Shown here: positions 26,180 to 38,100 of the stretch, one piece after another | Numbering within the stretch: the first letter of the stretch is position 1 | Layout of the letters: each line of letters opens with the position of its first letter | Assembly (NCBI RefSeq): GCF_036669915.1 | Contig: NC_089316.1 | Location: forward strand, 3,501,243-3,565,242 | Source of the DNA: Pocillopora verrucosa | Taxonomy: Eukaryota; Cnidaria; Anthozoa; Scleractinia; Pocilloporidae | DNA: 64,000 nucleotides | Direction of reading: 5' to 3' | Made by a program: the position numbers and the translations under genes | The notes under the pieces: generated by a model | The model's input: the letters and a program-made list of their open reading frames with translations, nothing else | What the model was told of the DNA's origin: nothing | The model's database searches: none

Positions 26180-26313
26180 GCTGATACAAACCCAAACATT
26201 ATTCGCGATGTTATATTACAGCACGCTTAGGAGCCTCTGATTAAAAAGGAAGTGTGCTAATTGCAAAAAACCAAAATGTGTCCTTAAAATAATTTATGAA
26301 GCTCTCGATTCCT

Positions 26314-29300
26314 TCAGAATTTTTGCTTGAGGTCCTTCATCTTTGTCTGGTTTTCGTAGGTTGGCTTTGGTAATAAGTTTCTAGATAATTTAGTCGTTAC
26401 AGTTCTGCTCGTTCGTTTCCCGTCAGCAGATCTATAAAAAAAAGTGATAACAACAAAGCTTCGAATCAGCTTTTCTCCCAAAAAAAATGATATGGTCTCT
26501 TCCTAATGTAAAATTTAAGATCGGACACACACTGAATGTAAAGTTGGAAAGTGAAGTCCTGCTCACGTCTCACGCGCATCAAAAAGTGAAAATAAACACG
26601 TCACGAAAAATTGGAGAACACAACCAGTTTCACGTATTCGCAAAAGGCAAAAAATTCACATTATTCGTATTTTCTCTGGTCATGAAAATATAAAAATCTT
26701 AATCCCTAATCACGCAACGATACCTTCCTCCTATGATATCCACCTTGTACCACACACAAAGACCTGCTCAGAACTTTCATTGATGGTCACACCCGAAGGA
26801 TTTATATCCACACTCTAAACAAAGAGAATCACTTTGCTTTTCACAATCAGAATGGATAATAACGCGAGAGTACTGCCGTATACGCTTTCATATGAATGGG
26901 CACTCAAAAACACTGAGGATGGCACCAGTTTGTGCAGAATGGTTATTTGAAACTTAGTGGGGGTCAAGCTGACTCATTTATTTTTGGCATAGAGTTAGAA
27001 ACGTGATGTTTCTCACCTGGTTTCGGAGAAGCAGTGTCCCACTTCATAAAGAATTGCTTGGAAAGGGGTCAGAACCAACGTCCTCCCGCCAGTCAATGCT
27101 ACATTCAACAGAGAGTCCTGGAAAAGCCACATTGGTAGAGAGAACAACCCATTGTCGATCCTATGTGAACAGTGAAATTGTTAAACATTTCGAAAATTGC
27201 CAGTCCATTCTAATGAATTTTCCTACGATCATCGGCCCTGATTCCTCGTTTTGGGTACTTAGTCATCACTTTGGGAGCGACTTTGTAAGGGTGCGAAGGT
27301 GGTTTGCCACAAAGCATTATGCAGTGAGTGACTTCATAAACAAGGAATCAATAGTCGATCTATTTTTCTCCCACGTGTCACATTTCGCTTCAGTAATCTT
27401 TTTCACAAAAAACGGATCAAGCAGACAGACAAAGTTCTCGATAATGGTCTTCTTCCCAAGGGAATCTCTTCTAGCTATTTTTTTAGTCGAAATGTCTAAG
27501 CTCCCAGGAATAGTGTTACATGTGCCCGTGTTTCTTGCAGGTAATCTTCAGAATAAAGAGACACCGCATGAGTTTAATAACGTGTTTGTTTTTCAAATAA
27601 AATCGTGACACTCGAGTATAGTAATTTCTACTTCCTGTGGAGACTGATCTCACCTTAGTTGAAAAAGGATTTTCCTCAGACTCAAGCCTTCGTTGGAGAT
27701 TAACTCTCAACCTAATCTTAATTCTCTTGCTTAAATGTGTTTAAATGAGAAAGGAAACTGATACCTGGCCCCCGGAGGAGGAATGTGATAAGCAATACCC
27801 AGCTCGTCCAAACGAGCAAGTTCTTTATAGCCAAGAGTGTTCGCAAACATAGCCCAGCTTTTATTCTTCATTTTGTTCCGTTTCATTTTATTTCTTTCAT
27901 TTTCCCACAGATCTTGGTGCCACGCTCTTTCGGCGACAGCGAGAAGTCTTGGAAACGTCATGGATTGAAACTGAGAGGGGGTCCGTATTGTCTCTGACCA
28001 GATGACCCCAGCTAATCCTGTATAGGACATGAAAAAGAGAGTAGCATTGATTGCGTGCCGTTATGCCTAAAATAAATTAACCACAATGGGCAGTCAGAAC
28101 TGAAAGTTAAGTTGGTAAAAGGCGAGGGTAAGCGAGCGTAAGTTTTGCATGTAACTCATAGCTTAGAGGCGGGCGAGTCTTGACAAATCAGAGAACATAG
28201 TTAAGCAAACAATGCAATCGCGGATCACTTTCGATATTGAGTTGAAACCTGCTTCGTTAGCTATTTTACACAACTGCACGGTGGATTTTTTAAGGCGCAG
28301 GAGGTAATTATTGGTTAATCAATAATTCATGCTTGTTTTGGTTTTGGGGACTAGTGCTGCAGTTGTGGTCTCATGGAATAACGGGGTAGTATAGACGATA
28401 TTGATATTCAAAATGCCTCGTGCCCAATCTGCGATCTATCTCAGAGATGGCTTGATTTAAGCAAAAAAGTGTAAAAAATCGTTTCAGTGAAGGCTAACTT
28501 AGTGGAAAATCTTGGGAACGGTGTGGTTGGCGAGCACCCAACAGAGGAGCTGAAAAAATTTTGAAGAGTAATTATATCTTCCACGCTGTCATCAACGTGT
28601 AAAAAAATGAAAGAACACTCACCGATAATGTTCTCAAGTTTTTGTGGTTTTACACAACCTCCAAATATGCTACAGTAATCGCCACTTGGTTCTCCTTTGT
28701 CGTCTATTTCAAAACTGTCATACAAATGTTCAGGCATAAATCCGAATGCCTTGCGAGTGTTTGTGTACCGTGTGGCCCAATACAATCCTCTCTCTTCCGG
28801 GTCCGGTTCATGTGCGTGATCAAAATAAAGGTGAGACGCTGGAGACATTACCACCTGAATTGAAAAGATGAGACCATAAAGTATTGATTTATTGAGGGGC
28901 CGGGGAGTGATACCTATCTATGTTGTGTCGGAAGTTTGGAGAAGTCAGTGAATCCACACATGATTGTCCACCATAATCAATTTTTGCCCCAATTTTGACC
29001 CCTTTTTCTTGTCTCATAGATCATCTAATATTTTCTTTAAGGACTAGTAACTAGGTTGATATCGTACTACACTGTGTATGGTCAGTCGATTATCACTATT
29101 AATAATACAATTACCACATCGCATGTCCTCTTTTAAAAGATTTTTAACAAACCTTGTACCCTTCATTGGCTAATCTGTAACCAAGATTAACAGTGTCTCC
29201 CCAGGCATGGCCATAACTTGAGCCACGTTCTAATTTCGTTTTCACTATATGGGATTTTGAACGATCTACCCATCCATCGTCCCACAGCATTAGTTTGACA

Positions 29301-32300
29301 CCGTATTTCTTAGCGATTCGAGCGACCCGTTTGGTGAAAAAGGCTCTCCAATCCAGATGGGTAGACCTCGACTTAAACTTCTCTGACAGCTTTTGGCAGG
29401 CAGTAGACAGATTCCATGCTCCCACGGGAACCTCGTCTCCTCCAAGATGGATAACTTTGAGTGGCTGAACCCCTTCATGCATGGCCTTAACCTCAAGAAC
29501 CAACTTTTCCACGAAATCATATGTTGCCGCTATACATGGATTTACAGCATTGTTGAAAAAGAACTGCCCTGATTGATAACTTGATCTATCCTTCAGATCA
29601 TTCAAGTAAAACCTCAGCCCTTCTTTAAATTTGCCTTCATTTAGATATTTCTTGTATCGAGCTTCCATAGCAGTGATAGCGGCAGTGGAATGACCAGGAA
29701 GGTCAAATTCGGGAATGATTTGAATATGTCGAGCATTAGCATATTTTAAGATCCCTTTGTAATCCTCTACGCTGTAGTAACCACTACCAGAAGTGTTTCT
29801 GAAGGGACCTGATCCTAACTGAGGTTTAAGGCAGTGAGTTTCTTTCAGATCATGACATCTTTGTGACGCAACCTGGTAGTTTATAAAAGAATGTAGGGAA
29901 TGAATGGCTCAACATCCAACTTTCAAGTTTTAAACTCTTAAGCTTTTTCTATGAATAGATTATTTCGAAACTAGACAGCTAGTAGTTAACGACTGAAACC
30001 CAGGAATGTGAGTAATCAGATTATACAACCTAAGTTGACGATATCTCCATATGATTAATAATCAATAGAAAAATAATCCGTCCTCAACTCCCATATCCTC
30101 ATTGCTCTCTCTAAATTAGTACTAGTGGGAAACTACTTTTAATGATTTCTCAACTTAGTAAGCACTTGTGACATGGGAAACTCTGGTCCCTGTTGTATCT
30201 GTTACCTTCACTAAAGGTAACATGGGAAATTTTTACTATCTACTCCAAGGTCTGGCCAGAAGGGAGATTCCTGTAAACGGAGAGTTTTCAGAAACACCTC
30301 ACATTTTGTTTTCCTCTTGACCTCGTCTGCAAATCTCCATGCCCGCCCTTGTCTAAATATCTATTCGATTTATGCAATTGTCAATGCACAATACCTATTC
30401 ACCTATCCACATATATACTGATCTGCGCGTCTTAGTAGCTCTCTATTCGACTTTCTTTTTCTCGAATTCATCATTCCCCTTTAGACCTACTTCTGTAAGT
30501 TCAGGTAATCCAGGAATCTCCAGACGCCACCCTTCGTCATCGGTCAGGTGAAGATGAAGCTTGTTCAGTTTGAACATTGCCATTCCATCGAGGATCCGCT
30601 TCACCTCTTTCGTAGGAAGAAAATTTCGAGCAACATCTATGCTCAAGCCTCGATACTCATATCTTGGAGCATCTTTAACCGTAACCCAGGGTATCTTTCC
30701 GTTCCTGATGATACTCAGGAGCGACTGAATCGCCCAGAACACTCCCGCAGGAGATGCACCAACGATTGAGACTACTTCTTTGCGTGGGTCAACCTTCATG
30801 GTGTAAGATTCATCACTGTCTCTTTTTTCATACTTTGTATCAATCGTTACCTTGCCAATCCTGAGCTCAATGAATTTACGTGATGGTGCCCCACCATCGC
30901 TGAGTTGCATCTTAAGCTTCTCTGTGGAGAAAGTCTTCATGGTAAGGAGCTGCTTATAATAGCAACGATAGACAATTTATTTGAGATCCAATCAATTTGC
31001 AAGAAATGAATAAACAGCTTTTGGCAACTGGTCGCTCTTACTCTTACTCCCTTATTCCACTTTGTTAACTTAATTCATGATTTCAAGGGGTCTTTGGTAA
31101 TTTTTTTTATCAAGTTAGTGTGACTTTTGGCTTGTCCATGCAAAAATAGATATACAAAGATTGCACTTTAGTGTCAATGCGAACTGAATATCTTCAGTGA
31201 CAGTGGTCCTTCACCTCATGCCCCCACCCTTAAAAATTTTCACTCAGATCATCTTGAACTGAACATACCTGACAGATATTGACCTTCATCTTCCAAACCT
31301 TTTTGTAAAATTACCATCCATTTTCCATCTTTTAAATCCATCATTTTGAAAGAACTTCCATTCTTTAAAACCACAGGGGTAGGTAAAATGAGCTTACCGG
31401 GCCCTTTCAGATCAACTACGTTGTTCATATCAAAGCGTTTCTCTGGAGTGAAGGGATTAAAGTTGTCCAGTTCCGAACGTTTCCATTTCAAAGCTGAATC
31501 AAAACTACCAACAAATTTTAAACTTTCTCCCTTTGTGCTTTTAATAATTCTTGGCTTTAAACCAGGCGCAGTAATGTACCAGTTGGGCATGACGTCTGTC
31601 TTGGCAACTATTGAACCATATGCGGTGAGATCGAGCTTAGTTTTCCCACTAGGAACCAAGTCCAAAAAGGTTTTAGTAGGTTTTATCACTTGCAGATACC
31701 CATTGACGTGTGAGACAGAAATCTCCTTTCGGCTCATTACAAGAGGATCTGCTCTGTTGCTCAGTATTCTAAGACAGCTAAAGTATATTGCCCAATTTCC
31801 AGAAGTGATGTTATGCCTGCCTTTATTGGTAAATGTCAGGCGAATGTGACATGCTCCTTCCTTATTGGAGAGAACGTCGAATTGGATATCCAGACAGGAC
31901 GCTATGTCGTCTAAATACGCTTGATCCACTGCCAGGCAAATTACTGCAGAATATAAAAGTAACTTAAAAGTAACTGGAAAATTCATTTCCACTGGTAAGC
32001 TAACCAAGGTCTCTAACAAATGTGAGACAACTAGTGTTATCCCCTGATTGATTCCCAGTTGAAAGCAGAAAACGGTTTAGGAGTGTTGCCAAATTTTCGA
32101 CTAAGCCGAGGCGCCATACAGAATTTTTTGCAGACTACTCACGACACCTGCTATAATTCTGTGTAACAGTCTCAAACACTGAACGTTACATAACTACGCT
32201 TCCTTAAAGTGTCGGAAATCCTTTTCACTGACTACAAAAGGCTTTCCACTATGCTTTAAAAATAGTGAAACTGCTGCGCTTCGTTGAGCAGCTCCAGAAG

Positions 32301-33691
32301 TTGCTATCCTATCGCAATAAAGAAACTATCAGTGAATGATACTTTTTAATATTCTTTCCAGCAATTTTAAGCAACACTTGCCAAGTGATACTTTCAACTT
32401 AGCGTCAAACTATTTTCAACTTGAATAAAGGGGGTAAGTTTCTAAAGAAAATGGTGCTGCATCGGTGGGAGAGTATAACAGAGTAATAAGTATTATCAAC
32501 TGAGTTGATAACTTAAATTGGTCACCGTAAAGAGTTTAAAGCTGATGTTTCGAGCGTTAGCCCTTGGCCAATCGCTCTGACGAAAGGGTTGGCGCTCGAA
32601 ACGCCAGCTTTTAAACTCTTTAGGGTGGCCAATTTACGTTATCAACTCAGTTCTTAACACTAAATTACTCAATTTTCAACTTGATTGGAACTAAAAAAGA
32701 TCCAGAGATAAACCGCCCAAAGAGGAACAAATATGGCAAAGGATTGAAAAACTTGCCACAAATTGTAACTGGTGAAATAGAGAAACCGTGGAGGCTTCAC
32801 TTTATAAGGTATAGTAACTGTGACGAAGCTTCTCTAGAAACCATACAAATTAAAAAACAAAGGCACTGAGCTGGCCATGCAAGATCTTATACGTGAGATA
32901 ATTATAGAAAAAAATCTTTTACGAAATCTAACGCTCCCTTTTTTGACCACTCGATCAACTTTCGACTATTATCTCAGCATTCGTTAATATTTGGTCCACA
33001 CATTGATTTGTGTTAGTCAATAATACTGATATCAACCGAGAAAAAGTTAACCAAGCGTCAAATGCGGACCTGTTGTTATTCAACAGGTGCTACAGGACTG
33101 GATGTAGATGCAACCGTTCGAGTCCATCCCAGTAAGAGCTTCAAAGTGTTTCTTTGGGATTTTCCACAGTCTGGCTTCCGAGATTCCAGTCCGAAAACGC
33201 CTCCGATCTTGTCTACCGGGTAGCCCGCTATTTCAAACGAAAATACTGAGATATTCTAGGGGGGCGTGTGTTTCGATGAGAACCTGCAAACCCAACCAGC
33301 CCGTGCAAAGTGCAAGTGCAAACATGGCAGTGATAACTAAGCATATTAATGGGGGTCCTAGAGGTCAACGGAAAAGGCAAAACGGTAGGGCTGAATTCAT
33401 GCTTTAGTCCTTGAAGACTTACGAGGAAACTATCCCAAGACGGCAAAGATTCACTTCGGTAAACGAATGATGCCATTTTTAAATTGTTAGAAGTCAAACA
33501 GCAGCGAAAGACTGACCTCTACAGGTAATGTTTGTTAAATATAAGAGGGGAAAAAACTGTTATACAAGCAAGAACAGAAAGAAATACTGTCAGGATAATG
33601 TAGGGAATCTCTACTAACCTGGTGTTAAAATAAGATATGAGAACATGCCAGGAATAAAAAAAAGCCATTTCCTAAGCTTCGTTGTGAACAT
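26314..33691 (-). CDS. GH20 chitobiase-type beta-N-acetylhexosaminidase, copy A (secreted)
   Basis: Predicted to remove terminal GlcNAc from chitobiose or glycans outside the cell. Exons: 33691-33619, 31943-31269, 30921-30491, 29872-29153, 28854-28623, 28017-27765, 27160-27076, 26814-26744, 26431-26314 (885 residues). Exon 1 encodes a signal peptide (MFTTKLRKWLFFIPGMFSYL) ending in phase 1, as in the other copies. Then come CHB_HEX (exon 2), GH20b with YRGLSIDVARNF and LHLTDDEGWRLEI (exon 3), and the catalytic barrel with HLGGDEVPVGAW, giving Asp539-Glu540, and VIWSETIR (exons 4-6). A C-terminal beta-sandwich and basic tail follow. The WNNxWEWG block of copies B and D is replaced (AWGDTVNLG). 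The C-terminal domain is split by an intron unique to this copy, and exon 7 is read partly out of the conserved frame. An ATG at 31986, in frame through the end of intron 1, could give an alternative signal peptide. Confidence 0.88.
32481..32670. mobile_element. Complete palindromic MITE with ends TAATTTAGTGTTAA / TATCAACTGAGTTGATAA
   Basis: Left arm: attatcaactgagttgataa, ttggtcaccgtaaagagttt, aaagctgatgtttcgagcgt. Right arm is its reverse complement (cgctcgaaacgccagctttt, aaactctttagggtggccaa, gttatcaactcag). The arms of about 85 bases flank a short loop around 32565-32580. It lies in intron 1 of GH20 gene A; a half copy is at 10710-10807. Confidence 0.8.
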
Positions 33692-35128
33692 GATGCAACT
33701 GAGTTCCGACATCAGATTTTGAAAACTGTTTTCGGAGGCAGTTTTATTTGCGATGGTTTCTCCCGTTATCTGCTCCACAGCGCGATGTCAGACCGTTCTT
33801 GAACGGCAGTAACCTCGAATTTTTGCCTCCCGGCACACAATCTCTCGAGATCAGAGCTCCTTTGAGATTTTTTCCTTGATCTTTCGATTAAATTCCTCGG
33901 TGTATAAAATGGATGGATCTACAGCAAGATTCCTTCGAGGTAACAACCACGGATATAGAAGACTCTAAAATTGATGAATCTTTAGTAGGTTGTTTCCCTA
34001 TGTTTTTTTCCCTTGCTTTATATCTCATAAACAAAGGAGATCAGTAGTTACCGAAATAATTGTACCAGCTATGGTTAACGTCAAAATCATATCTGTACAT
34101 ATACATTTATATTCAAACCTTTCATGGTGGATTTGTTTGCCTCAGCGTCAATACATTTATTGTTTTTGTTGCAGGGTGTATAATTTCCGGGTCAGTGATT
34201 CTAGTCAAGTAAAGAACTTTTTCAGGCTCCAGAGCTAAGTTGAAGTGCGACATGGTCAATGGAAAACAGCGGTTAAACGTTTGCGCATGCGCGAACGCTG
34301 TAATGGCGTGCCATGAGGATGTCAGAACCAAGTTACTTGACAAGAACAACATGCCTGGAGGCGTTGAAATGGGATGAGTTGCTCGTTTGGTTAGACGTGG
34401 AAAATAATAAATTTACTGTTGACACAGAATTAGCCCCCTAACCAGACATTCTTAAGGCCCGTCACTGGATATTGCAACACGGGATATTAAATGTGGTCAC
34501 CCATCCAAGTATCAACCTTAGCCAAAAGGGCTTAAGTTCAATGAAAAGCGCAAGAGCGTGGGTAATTATCATGCAAGACTATGATGTGGACGAAGGTTGA
34601 CGGAAATTTAGACGTAGTCTGCCTTTGGCATCCTACTCACCGCTGACCAAGCGTCTTCTATTTACGAGTTAACAACGGTGTAAGGAAACGGGCATGCACA
34701 GTTCTTACCCAAGGCAAGGCTATTAAGCACAATGTTTTACACGGAATTCTCTTCTTCTGAGGCATAATGAAGTTATTTCCTGTAAAGTCAAAACTTTTCT
34801 TCAGATTCATGTGGCTTTTTTACATTGTTGCTTCACAAGGGTTTTTCGCTTGGTAAATTAGTTTCGCCTATATTTGCGTCAAAATTAATGTAGCATTTGC
34901 TTTGGTACTGTTAGACTACGTCATGCAATCAGTCTCTCTAAGTGCCGATATAATTCACTCCATATCGTTCTTCAGCCTTGCAGTCTCTCAGAAGGATATA
35001 AGCCAAGCAGAGGAAAGATGAAGACACTTTCAGTCTTATTTCAAATTTATTTCATTCAATGTAACCTTCGTTTCACTTTTTGATTTCAGTTTGCAAACTA
35101 ATATTGCTTTCTTGTGTTCTGCTTCTTT
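33692..35128. other. Intergenic region between GH20 genes A and B
   Basis: It should contain the promoter of copy A (right of 33691) and the 3' UTR of copy B. A candidate AATAAA for copy B is at 35051-35046 on the minus strand, 78 bases after its stop. No further exon is supported. Confidence 0.5.
35046..35051 (-). terminator. Candidate polyadenylation signal of GH20 gene B
   Basis: AATAAA on the minus strand, 78 bases after the stop codon at 35131-35129. Confidence 0.5.
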
Positions 35129-38100
35129 CTAAGTTTGAATTTCCACGAGCCTACTCATCCGCCGCATATCCGCTGACCTGTTAACAAACCAAAAGATTAG
35201 GCTCATTACTTTAGATCACACACTCACTTTTTTTGAGCACTAACGAGAATCAATCCTGAGACTAAGAAAACAGACAATATTTTGAAAAAAATTATTTGAA
35301 TTAGAAACGATGAGCATGTCATTAAAATGTGCTTCCTCTGCAAATCAAGTTTGGATTTCCCAGCGGTCGGGGTTAAGCGCTATCCTTGCAGAAGTACGGC
35401 AGTAGACTACGACAGCACAGCAAGAAATCTCGCAGGTTGACGCGGAATTACCATTAAGAAGTGAAATTTACCCCTCCCTTCTCCAATGGTAGAACTGAAC
35501 ACATCGACCACACCTCTCAGACAATCATTACTCAGGGCACCGTGATGCGGCAAAAGGTAGACAGCGACTAAAATTGCTTTTGCTTTTTATTCAAATGGGA
35601 TTAAATCTGTCTTTAACACTCAATCACCTGGTTCCCAATAGAAGGTGACCAGACAATGTCATCCCATCACCGACGTCGCTCCAAGATTTCCCTCCGTCAG
35701 CACTGTACTGGATCACAAGTCCAGGGATGGCGGAGTTGACCTCAATTTTTTGGTGTGCAACCCTGACAGAGAATATTCAAAGTCAGAGGTTGTAACTTAC
35801 CTTTTGAAATTAATAAATTTATGAAGAGAGCTTCCGAATTGCCAAGCAAATAAAATTTTCTCAATGTATAAAGTTAAATGCTTCATTGTATCAAAGATTT
35901 CGAATGCTGAAAGCCAAAAGAATTACCTCGCGCCAGGAGGAGGGATATGATAATCTATGTTCATTTTATCCAGACGTGAAAGTTCCTTGTGTCCCAAGCT
36001 GTTAGCAAATGCTTCCCATTCCATCCTCCTCACTCGATTCCGTTTCACCACGTCAGTTTCATCCTCGAAACAAGCCTTGTGCCAGGCTCTCTCAGCCAGT
36101 GCTAACAGTCTAGGATATATCATGGACTGGAGCTGAGTCGGAGTTCTGACAGTCTCTGACCAGAGCGCGCCAGCCATGCCTATAGAATTAAAAGAAATAA
36201 AACTACGTCACAGATAAAAGGGTAAGAGGCTTTATGCCTGATGTTCCATTATTATTGCCGGACCTTAAAACGCTCTCTCAGAATGAAGTAATACTGCAGA
36301 AATTGGTCATATTGTTGCTCCTCCTGGGAGAAACGCTCATTCCAACGTCCTCCACCTTAGCATTGCAAACTGTGAAATTTTTCTGAAAGTTTACTGTTAG
36401 CCGTGCATACTACGGGTCAGAGACAGAAGAAACTTTTTTGCCCAAGAGCAGAAAAGAAGGACACGTCCAGTGCGTGAACTAGTAGCCAATGGTCGAGCCT
36501 GGAACGTTAGCCACTAGACCACCGCGTCTATCTCTCTCTCACTCTTACTGACCCTAAAAAAGCTTTCAAATGCGCATTTCTATACCTACTATATGATAAA
36601 AGTATCCTATTTTCATGACAGAGACCTACCGGAAGGATTTCTTTTCACTCAAGCAAGACAATATGTGACGTAATGAGGGGTGACGAGACCGTATGTGATC
36701 TGCTATGACGTAATATGGTTTAATCTGTTTGAGCTCACGTGATCCACAACTGAGATGAGTATTACCTGCTATATTTTGAGGTTTCTTTAAGGGAACACAT
36801 TTTCCTTTGTACATCTCCTCACACAAGTTGATAATTGGATCTCCCATCCTTGTAAAGTCAGCATTAGCGTAAACATCATCCGGCATGAAACCAAATGTCT
36901 TTCGAGTGTCAATGAATCTGGGAGCCCAGTAATATCCCCTTTCCTCTGGATCAGGCTCGTATGGGTGATCAAAATACAAGTGGGTTGCCTGGGTCAACAC
37001 AACCTGGAGAGTGGGAAAATGATGAACTCTAACTGAATAATTGCAATGGAAAAATACCAGGACACTTTTACTTGGTGTGGGCGTTGGCGAGTAATAGTGA
37101 TATGGGAACCTCAAAATGCTGAGTGTAGTACTTCGGGGAAGAATCGATCTAAGAGACTTAAATAACCTGCATAGGCCTTCTTTAAAAGTTAGCGCTTTTT
37201 GACTCACTTCAATAATATATTTAGGACGTTTTTTGTGCGATCAAAACTTTATTCTTAATTTATGACGTTTAAGTATGAAAGGGCATGATCAAGTGAAAAT
37301 TGGTTTGAAAAGTAAATGATGTTTCCAAAATGCCTTGCATATGAGCGTGAAGTGACAAGAAACATCGCCACTCTCCCGGATGAACTAGTCCTCTCATCAT
37401 AGGTTGCGTCCCCGCACCCCTTCCCGCGCGCGATTTTTACCATGTTTCCCAGACAATTCGTAGGAAAAGGAACTTGATTGAAAAGGATGGTGGTTTATTG
37501 TTATGAGATGTTGTGAAGTTGGGCATAAGCACGCAACATCTTACAAAATCTAAAATGTTGCAACCAATATTTGACCATTTTCAAACTTGATCCAAAACCA
37601 TCCAACATCCCAGCAACATGAGGGGCCAAACGTATGCAACAAGTTGTACGCAACAATGTTGTACGCAACAATGTTGTACGCAACAATGTTGTACGCAACA
37701 ATGTTGTACGCAACAATGTTGTACGCAACAATGTTGTACGCAACAATGTTGTACGCAACAATGTTGTACGCAACAATGTTGTACGCAACAATGTTGTACG
37801 CAACAATGTTGTACGCAACAATGTTGTACGCAACAATGTTGTACGCAACAATGTTGTACGCAACAATGTTGTACGCAACAATGTTGTACGCAACAATGTT
37901 GTACGCAACAATGTTGTACGCAACAATGTTGTACGCAACAATGTTGTACGCAACGATGTTGCGTTAAAATGTTGCGCACGTTTTGCCGGGCCTTAGGGTT
38001 TTCTTGCCAAAAAAGACAAATCCCACCTTGTAATCAGCATTGGCCAGCTTATAAGCTCGATCTCCTTGACCCCATTCCCACACATTATCCCAAGCATAGG

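Larger units (their letters stand above)
17474..26313. other. Gene-poor flank upstream of the NET-family gene
   Basis: No coding exon can be supported in these 8.8 kb. They hold a CCAAT/TATA-like cluster near 17593-17725, a DNA-transposon-like element at 24504-24998, a T36 run at 26078-26113 and the probable 3' end of GH20 gene A (AATAAA on the minus strand at 26179-26174). The first coding exon of the NET gene is probably somewhere in the first few kb. Confidence 0.6.

Noticed and set aside
27003..27608. Plus-strand open frame of 201 codons
   Set aside because: It overlaps the C-terminal exon of GH20 copy A in antisense, shows no recognisable domain, and has unremarkable composition.
37643..37956. 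CRISPR-like regular array
   Set aside because: Units are contiguous 15-mers without spacers, in an animal intron; it is a minisatellite.
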